A stretch of 64,000 bases of DNA from Hormiphora californensis (Eukaryota; Ctenophora; Tentaculata; Cydippida; Pleurobrachiidae): NCBI GenBank assembly GCA_020137815.1, contig CM035351.1, positions 6,531,397 to 6,595,396 of the forward strand. The letters run 5' to 3'. The notes under the pieces were generated by a model. The model had not been told where the DNA came from and did not search any database. It worked only from the letters and a program-made list of their open reading frames with translations. This document shows, one piece after another, positions 1 to 13,600 of this stretch; positions within the stretch are counted from its first letter, which is position 1; every line of letters starts with the position of its first letter. A program made the position numbers and the translations under genes.

Positions 1-255
1 TCCTAACACTAAAACATTCCCACATAGGGTCTCCGTGTTGAACAGATTGGGAACGACAACATTTCCCAACTTAGGAGAAAAGTGCCTGATTTCTCCGAAA
101 CCAATAGGGCCTGGTAAGGGTTGTTAGCTGTGTACAGTATTTAGTATCCATGTTACTAACTAAAACCCTTTACCTTGGTAGCTCAGCTAGGCCCTCTCCT
201 CTGACTTGCTCGCGAAGGGTTATTGCATAACCAGCACCTTTGTTCCTCCCCTCAG

Positions 256-3200
256 GTTTGTTGCAATTAACACACTACACATCGCATTCCCCTATAATTA
301 CGGGCGGGACCCAACCAACCCTAACTCAGTCACCTTTGCTAATGCGTATGATGAGGCCCAGAACTGCTTTCAAGATGTTGAAGGCGCTACATCGAACACC
401 GCGGCTAGCTAGTGAGATTGAGCCCCTGTACGCAGACTGCGTGCTGAACATCAATACAATTAAGGTAAGAAGAGAAGATGGGGTTAATAAAGGTATGGGT
501 GTTGTCAAGGTAGAATGAAACAAGTTAACTATCTACTCTGACTCAAGTAGTTTTTCATCTCCCCTTGCGTGGCTCTGTGAAGGTTCGGCAGATCAACTGA
601 CAACTCCACCTTTATAGGTAGAGTTTGAGGACAACAGTTTTGATAAGAGGATACTGGAGAACTATAGGTTGATGTACCTGGTACATGAGCACACTGCACC
701 AGAAGAAGAGGAAGTGGACGTGGATGGGGGTCTTACACCATGTTAGTAAGGGGGGGTCTTACATAATGTTAGTAAGGGGGAGGGGGGAGGGGGTCTGACG
801 CCATGTTAGTAGGGACAAGGGGGTCTTACATCATGTTAGTAGGGACTAGGGGGTCTTACATAATGTTAGTAGGGAGTGTAATAATTAACATCAAGGGCCA
901 ACATCAATAATCACGTTATGTTAGTACTAGTAGGGGGTAACACTTTTTCGTCGAAGTTATTAGACTAGTACCTAACTGTTTAACACTGTTCTAGTACCGG
1001 AAGATCAGCCAGAAGAGGAGGACACGTTCTATGATCAGTTTAAAGAGGCCAGGAAATGCTACAGTGTTACGGTAAATTATACACCCCGGACCGCTAGAAA
1101 AGTGATAGCGAAACAACAACGAACTGGCTGCGTGTCGCGTATTCGTTGCGCATAACAATCTCACCGGAGATATTCACATAAGCAACGTTGCGCAACGTGC
1201 AGCCAGTTCGTTGTTGTTTCGCTTACACTTTACCACCCTTTACCTCTGCTAGTAACACCCTGTTACCTCTGCTGTGTAAGGTTAACTAATGCCCCACCCC
1301 CCGCATCAGGAAGAGCTGGGTTGTTTTGTTATAGAGGATCTCAAGTTGAACGTGTTGGCAGATGAATCCCTTAACGGGCACGAGAGGGTGGTTGAGATGA
1401 TCAATAGACTGGACTATGACTCAGATGTTCCCAGTGATTTGAGGTAGTTTATAAAACTAGAAGATACATAGTAGCACAGAACAATATAACTACTTCCCAG
1501 TTCACTGTATCAAACACGGTCTAATCCTGTCAGAGCACTGGCCTCTCCCTATTCTCGTTTCTTCAAATAAGGAGAGCATTGGCCTGACATGTCTAATGGG
1601 GTGGCAGGGGTAATACATTAATCTAGATAACTATAAGAATCTAAAGTAGAATCCAGCAAATGTTGGGGGGGGGGGGGATTATTAAAAAAAAAGGATAACA
1701 ATCAAATTTTTGTCTTCTTCCTCTACTTGAGATAAAGCAGCAAAAGTTGAAACTATCCAATATTTCAGGTTCACAACACTATGGGGACGTCATGTGTCAG
1801 GTAGCTGTAGTTTGATGCAGTTTAAACTGAGAGACTACCCAACTGAGCTGTGGAAATTCTCCAACATGAGCCTAACCGGTAAACCGCAGCAAAATGCCTT
1901 TTTGGAACTAAATTTCAAACTTCAAACATTGTTTTCTTATTCACAGAACAAGTTCATCTCTAAGAAATCCAATACAATAATTAATCAACTTGTGACAGTT
2001 GTACAACGAACCTAAGCTCACCTAATCGTGTTCTTCCTGTCTAGGCTTCATGTGTGGGGCAGAGGCTGTCTCTCCAAATCACGCCATCAGAAAGACTAAA
2101 GTTGTCCTAAAGAAACCTTGGAAAACATTTGAGCTGGCTCGGGGGATGAACCCCCTCAAGTTCTTCTACAACTTGGATGTTGGTAAGTTTCAAGGATTCA
2201 CTGTCAGGGTGAGACCACTGTCCTCACTCCGCTCAAAGTGAAGCGCACGAGAAAGGGCTAGTGCGTTGCCTGACAGCCCCCTGGCCCTGGTAGTTCATAT
2301 CAGACCTATTCTTAACCCCAGGGGGAACCAACCACTATTACTAACCCATATTTCCCCTGCACAACAGGTGTTGAAGTGTTTGATGTGGGTTGGGGAGCAT
2401 GTTTGGAGCCTGCTTACCAGTTCTTTGGGCAGGCACTCGATCGGATCACTAAAAAGTCCCTGGACCCCTCCCCGCTCCTCCCCTTCTGGGACAAATTCAG
2501 AAACATCCTGCGGGGAGACCTCCGTATCTCTTCCCCTCGATTCACTATGAAGCTACTAAGTGAACGGGATCCCCTAAACAGTTCGGAGTACCTCTCTCTT
2601 TGTTCAGAGGATTTTGTATTCACATGGACAAACGGTGAGAAATTATACAACATGCGGAGTTGTGTCTCTTAAATATACCGTTACCCACCAATATGAGCTC
2701 TCTTATATTACGAAACCCTCCTTCTATCTAAAATTGTACTAAAATCATCATCCTTCTATTTAAAAAAATTGTACTAACAATACCCCTCTTATTTTCAGGA
2801 AGGTTAGTGTTTGAGGGTGACACAGTGATCAAGAACAACAGCGAAAACAAGTATGGGGAGTGCCAGTTCATGACACTACCCAAACTCACCCTCTCATTCG
2901 ATATGATCTGGACGGTACGACACACCGGACACCCTGATGACCACTGGAGCTCCACTCCCCACGATCCCCGGTTTATCAAACCCTCCACCGAGAAATGGGA
3001 CAGTTACCGGGACTTTAGGTCGTTATACCTCGACCTGAGGATCGGAATGAGGTTCGCTAGTGGGGAGGGATCTTTCCCCCGGATCAACTTGTACAGTAAC
3101 ACTCTGAAGTGGTTGGACTCTTGGTGGGTTGCCATGTCAACGGTATCCAGGCCTGTCTACAAAGGTCCTCTGTGGTGCAACCTCAAACCCCCGAAACAGA

Positions 3201-6113
3201 AGATGGCACGGCATCTGAGGCGTGTGGAGTTTGAGACAATGTTCGACCAAGCCGAGGCGGAGGTGTGGACCTCCTTCAGAAAGAGGGCCGGTGCGAGGTT
3301 AACTGTAGGAGCAGGGAGTCTGCTGATCAACTATAAGTTATCACTATCAGAGTGGCCCCCTTATGAGCACTTTGACCCCATATCTGACGAGGTCCAGTAC
3401 ATAGTACTGTCCAGGAGACTTCGTATGAACTGGGAGACAGACAAGTGTTTGGCACATCTCAACAGTATCCAGTGTGTCCTGCTAGGGTCTGCGGGGGAGG
3501 AAGATATCTTTGATACCAGGACTGCCCCCTCCTTCTTCCTTCTCTCTGTTGGCCTGGTGAAGTATAGTCAGAAGGATGAGAGGAGTCTCAGCACTGACTC
3601 GTTAAATAGCACCCACAGCAGAGAGAGCAGGGCATATTCCCACCAGGTTGAGATAAAGAATGTGAGAGGTAGCATTAACAAGGATACCAGAGAGCTCTTC
3701 CTAGCATTCCTCACCCAGTTTGAGAACAACAGGGCCCTGAAAAGGGATCTCTCCTCTGAGGCGATGAGAACTATTAGTTTTGATCAGAGGAAACACTCTA
3801 ACAAGGTTGATAACTCCAAGGTGGAGCGATCGAAGAGTAACAGTGAGTGTGAGGGGACAGGGAGTGCGGTTCTATCCCAGATAGAGGGTGCTGTCAGTAG
3901 GGATAAGTTAGATGAAACTAGCACGTCACGGGAGAAGTTGGCGGCTGAGGAAGCCTGTTCAGATGATGATATAAAGAACTGGCAGTGGTGTATCACGATA
4001 ACTAACGGGCAGGCGTCCATCCAGGGTCCCGAACAAAACGGTCTGCTACTTCTAACCACGGGGAAGTGTAGGGTGTTAGGGAAGGAGCATCAACCTGTAC
4101 AGAGGGGTGGAGAATTCTTCTCCAAATTCTCCTGGACTTGTATTGTGGAGTATGTACAATACTTTGCTACTGTCAAAGAGGCACCTGATATGGTGATACC
4201 CTGGTTAGAACCGGAGGTGATATCCTCTAATAATAGAGTTAGGACAGACTCCACTGAGCCTGAATCGGTTGAGTCCCTCATCTCAGAAGACCAGGAGGAG
4301 AGTCTGAAGGGGCTGGTCAAGGAGGTACTAAACAAGGATGGGGTGCCTGTAACCATGTTACAGAGGATTGTCTCCAGATGTAGTTGCATCCTTTCCTTCG
4401 CTAACTTTGGATCCCAGCCCCTCCAAGAGGACCCACAACTCAGTACTGACTCCATTCTTCAGACCCAGGAGCAACGATTCGGGGCATCAGAGCTCCTTAC
4501 TGCGTTCTCCCTGAGGCATCGGAGATTAGAGATCGCAACCAACTCCCATCAGTTCAACATAATTATTGATTGTGTCAACAACCTACTGCTGAGGACAGAG
4601 GAATCTAAAAGGTCCTCGACCCAGCGACTAGTGCACGCTATCAGCCTTATGAACAGCGGGGTAGAGAAAGCTAAAACGACAATAGCTGCCCTCCAGAAGG
4701 AAACAAGGCTCTCAATTGGTCGAATCAAGGAGTTACAGAGGGCACTATACGAACAGGAAACCAGGCCCCTACACAGGCAGTTGCTGGAAGAGAAACGGAA
4801 GTTAAACAGCAACCGAGACAAACTGAGGATGACAATATCAGCATTTAAAGAGTTCATGAGTCGCCATGGTAACCTAGCAGAGGAACAGTTGGCATACCAG
4901 AGTTATGAGACTGAGGTGCGGAAGAACGAGATCTGTATAGACAAGGCAACGTGGAGTCTCACGGAGGAATGTGGTCAGATCCCCCTATTGGAGGTTAACA
5001 TTGGGCATGAGCGGAACGGTTTCTCCTACTCCAGGACCATCTTCAGTACCTCAACAGCCGGGGAACAAGATATGAACGATAGGAGGTTCTCCAGTGATCA
5101 CAAGATTGTCTTTGGAGGTTTCTGCGTCAAGGACCTACAAGATGTGAACTCACCCCGGAACATCTTATTCCCCAAAACGCAGCAGAGTGGGGACACCAAC
5201 TCACTAAATGAGATCCTGCGTGTGAACCTGAGACAGAACCACAACACAGTGGGTGGGATCATCATTAACAGACATTTTGAAGTGAAGATGGAGCCCCTTG
5301 TGATTAGGATTGAGGAGACGGTCAGGAAGGAGATCCAGAGATTCTTCGTGGGGGAAGATCGGGGTAGAGAGGATGATATTATGGATATGCAGGATGATAA
5401 CATGTCAATAGATCCAATTGACTACGCTGTGAAGATGAAGGCCGAGACCTCTAAACGGGATAAAAGGGGTCGAGGGGGCATCAAGAAGTTGACTAAAGGG
5501 TCCAGTCAGAGTGATCTCGATGTGATGGAGAAGAGGAACCAGCAGCCATTCTTCCAGACCATCAGAATCCCTGAGTTCACCGTGATACTCTCCTACAGGT
5601 CCCGTCTTATCTCAGTAACCGATAAGAAGTTACATTTCCGTCCCATTAATCTCAGTGACAGAAGATTCACATGGAGAGAGCTTGCACTGGTGGTCAAGAA
5701 GGAGATTATCAAGCAGTCTACGAACCTGATCAGACGTAACAAACAGAACCCCCTCTCTCGTCTCCTTCACAACACCACCAACATAGGTAGTGATACGAAT
5801 GAGGATGAGATATCCAGCCTTCTGGTTGGGAGGGACACTGAGGACACCCTTACGAAGGGATCAGGGACTGCCGGGAGCAAACTAAAGAACACCATTGTCT
5901 CTTTTGAAACCTAGGAAGCTGAGGACAGTACCCTCCCACCCTGTAGAGCAGGACGTGTGTGTGAAGGAGGGGACGGAGAATCCTGGGGAGTGGGAGAGCG
6001 AGGAACCTAGTATAGAGGACACTATTGGTGAGCTCATGATGGTTAGTAGACCCAGTGTAACAGATGAGGGTAGTGATAAGGAGGAGGAAGAGTATTCAAT
6101 TTCATCAGACTGA
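256..6113 (+). CDS. BLTP2: BLTP2 / hobbit / KIAA0100 homologue, 3' part
   Basis: Bridge-like lipid-transfer protein family member 2 (SABRE/hobbit/KIAA0100), a long tube-forming protein that moves lipid at ER-plasma membrane contacts (family knowledge). Exons read from splice signals: 256-464, 618-about 740, 995-1071, 1310-1443, 1769-1878, 2045-2182, 2368-2634, 2799-6113. The FWDK box of the family lies at 2484-2495, followed by LVFEGD and the LTLSFDMIWT stretch that opens the big last exon. Further on, a coiled coil is encoded near 4640-4870. The N-terminal half of the gene lies left of the window. The donor of the second exon is uncertain because it runs into a minisatellite. Two points are odd: in the first exon the frame must move by one base near 371, and at the end the main frame stops at TAG 5912-5914 while the +1 frame stays open for an acidic tail to 6113. 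The tail is doubtful; the gene identity is not. Confidence 0.92.
727..873. repeat. Minisatellite in a BLTP2 intron
   Basis: About five degenerate copies of a 25-29 bp unit built on GGGGTCTTACATAATGTTAG, each followed by a G-rich spacer. It begins directly at the end of the 618-740 exon, so the exact donor site is ambiguous (several GTCTTAC and GTAAGG candidates in the repeat). Confidence 0.85.
1098..1234. mobile_element. Short inverted-repeat element (MITE) in a BLTP2 intron
   Basis: The left end reads AAAGTGATAGCGAAACAACA and the right end is nearly its reverse complement (TGTTGTTTCGCTTACACTTT). The arms are about 33 bp and also share AACGAACTGGCTGC. There is no coding capacity. The target duplication is unclear. 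Confidence 0.7.
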
Positions 6114-6245
6114 GTGTTACTTCCAGGCCTGCAGTGCTCATTGCTCTGGTGGCGGTTCTCGTTCAGACTGAGTGTTACTTCCAGGCCAGTGCTCATTGCT
6201 CAGGCTCTGACGGCGGTTCTCGTTCAGACTGAGAATAGGGACAGG
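6108..6245. repeat. Tandem duplication just after BLTP2 stop
   Basis: Two copies of a roughly 55-60 bp unit starting CAGACTGAGTGTTACTTCCA and ending GGCGGTTCTCGTT, then a third start (CAGACTGAGAATAGGGACAGG) that runs into a CCTGACAGG motif. The unit contains the same CAGGCC..TGCTC..TCTCGTT words that recur at 1527, 10166 and 31318. Confidence 0.75.
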
Positions 6246-7627
6246 CCCTGACAGGAGTGTTATTGATCAGAGAGTGTTGTTACACATTATGTTTCTTTGT
6301 GTAATTTGTCAGTTTAGATGTTAGCGTGAGTTTATAATTATGCGATTCAGAGATCTTGAGCAGCAATCGTCCGTATCTCGTATACTCCAAGGAGAGGAGA
6401 CTTCCCTTGCGATACGGGCCCGTAACAGACTGTTTACTAATCACTTTGACTCTGTGTGTTTTGCATGGTAATAATATTATGTGGGTGTTTGTATCCCTTT
6501 TTGGTTTTCTGATTTTTATGCAACCTTTAATAGTTGCCCTTTGGAAAACACCGCTCTTTTTCATTGAATTCGGGGGATGGGACAACTTAACCACGTGTAA
6601 CTGTAACAATATCTGGCACCATGCCAGATCTTGTTGAATGTTGAGTAGGAGGTGGAGAAGACCCCTTGGCCTTTACTCAAAAACAGACCCATTATATGAG
6701 CATACACGTGGTCCGATTAGAGGATTCAAAACGGGATCAGCCGCCAAACAGATTCAGGGTACATGTGTCACGTATTTTTATTGTCCCATCCCCCTGTGTT
6801 GTTGTACAAATTGAAATGGGGCTGGTGTTGCGGAGTTAAACACAAAGATATTATCACAGTCCACAACTCAAATATATAAACATAAAAAGCAAAGAATCAT
6901 CGAGCCACTGATCACGATGATGGTCAACTACTCTCTAGAACTGTCTATATAATTCGAGGTTTACACAAGGAATTTCTTAGAAAACCGGCTCAAAATATTT
7001 GGTGGTTAAGTAGAAGTGGTTAAGAAGAAGTGGTTAAGTAGAAGTTGGTGTGAAGTGAAACTGGAAAACTCTCATCGCGATATAGGCTTGGGTATGATAT
7101 CCCCCCTTCTTCTATCCTCCTGCGCTGTCTCTCTCTCATGTTATCGCGCCCAAGAAGAGAGGGGACACTGTACCCAAGATATAGGCAGGGGTGAATTTGA
7201 TAGAGCGGACAAGGGACTGCATATTTGGGTTTCAACTAATCGAACAATTATCACGCTTGATAATGTCACAGTATTTACGTTCTGTCACACAGTGACGAAC
7301 AATTTCACCAACTCATAATGTCAAAAATTTCTTTTTTCGTATTAGGAGGAGAGGAAATAACATCACGTGATATATAAATAAGAACAAAACTTTAACTCAT
7401 CGTCATGATATCACACTTGGCCACATTGATACCTGAGTGAGATCGACGTCACGTGAATAGGCTGCAATGGAGCCAAATATCATACTACTTGTGGGGAGGA
7501 GCAAGTAAGAAGGCCTAATAAGGTCACACAACATCTTCTCCTTACTCAACAAACATCTTCATGGCGCATTATTATTCATAATATTATACACATCATATCA
7601 GCACTATATTAACAGGGGGTTCATTGT
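6246..7627. other. Intergenic stretch between convergent BLTP2 and homeobox gene
   Basis: I see no gene here. It holds a small hairpin (ATCTGGCACCATGCCAGATC near 6610-6630) and a short tandem repeat of GTGGTTAAGTAGAA type at 7000-7045. The two flanking genes point towards each other, so this should contain both 3' ends. Confidence 0.6.
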
Positions 7628-10600
7628 TCAAATTGTAGTCCCGACCATTTGATTGAGTGCTAACACCCCCTTAGTGATGGCTGATGTGGCGGTAGTGAGG
7701 GTAGCGTTCATCATGGGGGGATTACTCATCATTGAGGAGGTGGGACTCAGCCTGCTGCGGACCATGCTCGCTTTTAACGGAGAGTAGTGACTCTGAGGAG
7801 GGGAGAGTGTATTAGTTTTGGGAAGTGCAGCAGGTTATATAATCACTCCGATTTAGTTACATAATGTTAGTTGTCAGTAATTGGTAAGAAAAGGCAATAG
7901 AGTAACCCAGTTTTCTACCATGCAGTATAGAACACCTACCCCAGCAAAGTCAATAGAGTTTGGAGAGTGAGGGGGAGTTTGTTTGAAGGAGGGAGATGTC
8001 GTCTTCTTACAGTCCTCACTTCCACCACCCATACTGTCCATCGTCTGACCCCGGCGGCGGCTAATAGCCCGTTTATTTTGGAACCAGTACACCACAGTGT
8101 GTAGGGAGAGGGAGAGTTTCTTGCACAGTTCTAACCGAGACTCCCTGTCCAGATACTGGGACTTGCTGTATGCCTCCTCTAACCCTTGTAACTGTCTCTG
8201 GGGGAGAGTGGTTATGTTTACAATACAATTCTATATAGAGCGGGGAGGGGTTCTTGAACGTTCTAGAATCAGAAGATGAATAATTTTTAGAATCGGGGTG
8301 ACGCACGTCTCACCAGTAACCGGTTCAATCTGTCTTGTAATATTAGGTCATTCGGTAAATATCTGGACAGGTATGATTGTGAGAGAACGGAGCCAGATAG
8401 AGCCAAGCGACCTGTTCCAGCGTCTTCCTTGGACATTTTGAGGTTGGACTAGGATGGTGGGAACCTTCGCCTGCTGGCAGTATTGCCTCACGAGCAATAT
8501 GTTTCAATGCTACTCTAGCTGCCGCTTTATGCGAGAAAAAACTGTGGCACTACGGATGATTGAATATGTCATGGCATTTTCTGTATTGGGGACAGATTAT
8601 CGGTTTGACCAGTGTTCCTAGATCACTTTTTAAGCCTGAATTATATGATGCAACCATTATTGAAGCGTTTAGATTCCATCTTCATCCTTAAAAATTGGAT
8701 TTTTGCCAAAATTTCGCCTTGCGCACTTCATGGCCGTTTTTGTACGTTCTAAACGTCTAAATGACTTGAATCCAACGTTAAATGTTAGCTTATTCAATTT
8801 TCGAGGTCCTATGTTAGTTTTATTACGATCGGTCAATGGATACCTGGCTCATGGCGGCTTTTTTCAACATTTGTAAAAAAATTTAAAATCCAGCTTTACC
8901 AAATCTAGCGAAAATCGCTTCCCCATGCTAGAAATTTTATCCAAAAATTTCAGGAAGGTTTATGGAGTATCTCAAGGCATTTAATAAGCAATATATAGGG
9001 TTAAAAACTTTCCCAATTATCCGGAAGTAGGTCATATTGGTCCAAAATTGAGTTAAAAGTTAGCATCAAGCGGCAGCTAGAGTAGCATTGAAACATATTG
9101 CTCGTGAGGCAATACCGCCAGCAGGCGAAGGTTCCCACCATCCTAGTCCAACCTCAAAATGTCCAAGGAAGACGCTGGAACAGGTCGCTTGGCTCTATCT
9201 GGCTCCGTTCTCTCACAAACATACCTGTCCAGATATTTACCGAATGACCTAATAGTTGTCTAGTTTGGCTATATATTTACCTCAGTAAAAACAGTACGAC
9301 GCCGTCTCTTAAAGGGTGGTGTCATTTGATCGTAATCTGAGGGAGAAAACCAGTCAATATTCTCCCTCCCTTCTTGTATCCCATATATAATTAACTCTCC
9401 TTTCTCTCCCGGCTCCCCCACTCTCTCTCCCCCACTCTCTCCCCAGCTTTCCCTCCCATTACATTGCATTCTCGTCAGTTTAGCAACTTGTCAGTTCACC
9501 ACGTACCTCCTATGGGATCACCGTTAGCGCTGCTCTGACGACTGAAGTGACACCCTCCCTGATCACCTCGGTGATGTAGCATGTCCTGTTTTTTACCACC
9601 CATGTGCTCCTCAATAACACTGTTCATCAAACTATCAATATCCATCGCGTCCTTCTTATCTCCAAAAGATCTCTTCTAAGGACGGTTCGGTGTCATTGAA
9701 TGATATTATAGCGGTGCATTGTTGCCAAGTTAGACTGTTATTGAACAAAACAAGTGCATTGCACAGGATTACCTGAATAAACTGAATATATAAATTATTA
9801 TTACTTACAGTGACGCTAGGTTTCACCATGGTCGGTATAGAGCTAGGAGTGGTGGTTGAGGATACTCCTCTATAAAAGGGTCCCGTCCGAGAGGTGTTCT
9901 TGCCGGAGAACAGGGGAGAGGTACAGAGGGAGGTTAGACGGTTGGAATTGGACAACAAGTTGTTTCCCGAGCACATACCTAGTAAGGGATGGAGAATTGT
10001 TGGGTGGAGAAGGTTTAGGCTGACAGCTTCTGCTAAAAGGTATTTAGGAGCGGCCGGAATATTGGAATATGGCTACTTTTTCTCAGCTCTATAAACACGG
10101 TGTACCAGTACCAGCGAACCGTTTATAATATAAGGAGCACTAGCACAACTTTGTGATTTGAACGGCTCCTGTCAGGCCAATGCTCTGACCACAGTTCTCG
10201 CGAGAGAAACGAGAATGGGTCAGGCCAATGCTCTGACAGAACGGCTCCGTATCCATGGTAACAGTTCGGTACCCATGGTAACAGTTCGGTACCCATGGTA
10301 ACAGTTCAGTAACCATGGTAACAGTTCAGTAACCATGGTAACAGCTCCGTAACCATGGTATTGCCAATACTATTGGTACTCACCTCCGCTGCTTAGAAGC
10401 GATGGTTTTGTGATGGTGGGGGTTGCTCCTGAGAACTGATCACTAGATTTCACCAGACTGTTTAGTTGGGGGTGTTGCCCGAGGTTAGCTGTAGAGGTGT
10501 TTAGCGCATCGAGAAGTAGTGCGTAGGAGGTGAGGGGGAGAGACCCCATTAGGCCTGGTTGGAGTAGTGATAGTCCTGCCGTGTCTCGTGTAGCATCTGT

Positions 10601-13600
10601 GGGGAGTTTTCAGTTAAGGAAACAGAAACAGGGTTTTAATTTGGGCACGTTGTATCCCTCTTTGCTTGCGCTAAGGTTTTAATTGATTTTTGCAAAACAT
10701 CCCACTCAGATTACCTAATCGATTGTCTGAATCATCCCTGAATTTCACAGGACCGGTAACTTGGCTCTGTATGGATTTCATCTGGTTCTGCAGCACTGAC
10801 TCATCCGCAGCAAGCACAGCACTATTCTGAAATATGAGCAACATGTTAGATAACTGTGTTAGGTTGTGTTAGTTGTAACACAAACAATCTCAAATAATGT
10901 CAAATATATTGGTCCTACATAGAGTGCTGAGTCACTGTACTGTCGCGGGGGTATAGGTGGCATGTAGTTGGTGTATATCGAGGGTTCACTGTGCTGTCTT
11001 GGGGGCAGTCCCCCGCCCTGGTACCCCCGACCCTGGTACCGGGGTTTCAGCGTCGTGTAAACTGTCGTGTCGTGGCGTCTGTTAGGTTTTGAGAATGCCC
11101 CACTTGATTCTGTAGCCTCTACCCCGCTCGTGCTGAGTGTCTTTGGTCCCGTCAGTTTGTTGATAACAACTGGTGTCTGTAATGTTAGGAGTAGGGGAAT
11201 AGGTGTCTGTAATGTTAGGAGTAGGGGAAGGTGTCTGTATGTAACATGTGTTCTTTCTGTCTTATAGTTCTCTCTGTGTAATAACATGATCTCTCTGTAT
11301 TATAACATGTTTTCTCTGTATGTTATAGTTCACTTTGTAGTAGCTCTCTCACTAAAGCGAAATAGTATCTTTAGGATGATTCACGGTATAGCTGCCTAGT
11401 AATAGCTGGTCCCCCATCAATTCATTTAAATTATAGCCCTTTCCCCCTTTTACTAATTAGCCCTCTAATTTACCGAAATCTCGACTATCAGAGAGGGACA
11501 GAGAGAGAGAGAGAGAGGAGACTGGGATAGAGGGACTGGGATAGAGAAAGAGGGAAAGCACTTCAGTTATGTCAAGTACTACAGGTCTCTCTCTCACCAG
11601 TAGACTGACACGATGGTAATTATTATAGCCCCCCCTATTGCTTGTCACCCTTTCTTAATTATAATTTCCTGTCAGATCTAGAACCCCATTTAGCATCCCC
11701 CTTTACCTGTTGAAGCTGCTGTAGTGCTTTTGCAGCAACAAACATGGCAGCATCACGCTCAGACCGAGTAGGGGATGTTGTCGCACTGGTGGTGGTGGTG
11801 TGTTTAATGGGAGACGGTTTAATGATGGTAGGGGTGAATGCGGGTCTGGTTGCCATGGTGTTGGTTGGGCATTCTTCGTACTGACAACCTGCATCCCTGG
11901 TAACTGGGGCTATCTGGGAACCACGACACACCTGAGGAGGAGGGGGAGGGAGGGTTAGAAGGGTGGGGGTTAGAAGAGGGGGAGGGATCAGGGTTAAGAG
12001 GGAGGTTAAGAGGGGCTTCAGAGCAGGAAACGACCGAACCGGGTTTTTTTCCACCGAACCGAACCGAACCGAATTTGAAAAACTTTTTTACCGAACCGAA
12101 CCGAACCGAACCGAACCGAATTTCGGTAACCGAACCGAACCGAACCATACAAAACTTTTTCTGTAGGTATAAATGTTTCTCTAAAAAGTCATGGAGAGCA
12201 CCGATCAAGGTATTGAGAATCATTCTCTGAAATTTTGTTAAAAAATGTTTGAAAAAATTTCAAAGTCAATTTTGTGAAAAAATTTTCAAAGTCAATTTTA
12301 TCGTAAATTTTCTATGTCAATATTTGCGTACGAATCGTGTTTCGAATCGGCAATGCTATACGGGAATGGTATTGCTAATTAGCAGGATTAAACGAACCAT
12401 GAATCGTGTCTCTCTAAATTTCCTAATTAGATTTGATGGGGGATCACGTATCAGCACAATCCATCTCGGACCCACTAATTACCAACATCACTCCCGTTTA
12501 GCATTGTCGATTAGAAACACGATTCGTATACCATAATTTACTTAAAATATTTTTCACAAAAAAAATTTCACAAAATTTCAGGTAATGATTCTCAATACCT
12601 TGATCGATGCTCTCCATGAATTTTTAGAGAAACATTTAATTTTGTGAAAAAACTTTGTAAAATATTTCAAAGTCAATTTCGGAAAAAAAATTCTATGTCA
12701 ATTTTGCCGTACGAATCGTGTTGCGAATCGGTGATGCTATGCGGCAGTGCTCTCGCTAATTAGCAGGATTTATTGAAACATGAATCGTTTCCCCTAAACT
12801 TCCTAATTAGATTTGATGGGGGATCACGTATCAGCATAATCCATTTCGGACCCACTAATTAGCAACATCACTCCCGCTTAGCAATACCGATTCGAAACAC
12901 GATTCGTACGCAAAAATTGACATAGAAAAATTTCCATAAAATTGACTTTGAAATATTTTTTACAAAATTTCAGAGAATGATTCTTAACACCTTGATCGGT
13001 GCTCTCCATAAATCTTTTGAAAAAAAAGTTTCTGAATTTGTTGACCCTCTCATGAGGACACGATTCGACGGGAAGTCAGGTATCAAATCAATCCATATCG
13101 AACCCGCTAACTAGCGAAATCATTTCCACATAGCACCACCGATTCGAAATAGGGTTAATATGGCGAAATTGACATTGAAATCCATACAATTTTCGTGAAA
13201 TAATTGAAAAATTTTGCATGAAAAAGCCCGATTTCTGGGCATTTTTTGACCAAAAAATTCGGTGGTTCGGCCAAAATTTCCTACCGAACCGAACCGAACC
13301 GAACCGCCCAAAAAACACCGAATTTCCGAACCGAACCGAACCGAACCGAATATTCGGTCGCTTCCTGCTTCAGAGGGAGGGATCAGGATTAGAAGGTTTC
13401 AGAATCATTACTACTTAGCAGGGGACGATTACTGCAGAGGTGATGTGGATTGGTGGAATATTGTCGAGTGATTGTCTGGGTGTGGAGTGGTGTGGAGTAT
13501 TGTGGAGTATTGTGGAGTATTGTGGTGTGGAGTGTTGTCGAGTGATGGTCTGGGTGTTATATTTACCGTGTCACTGGATGCCTGGATGCCGCATTCCGAT

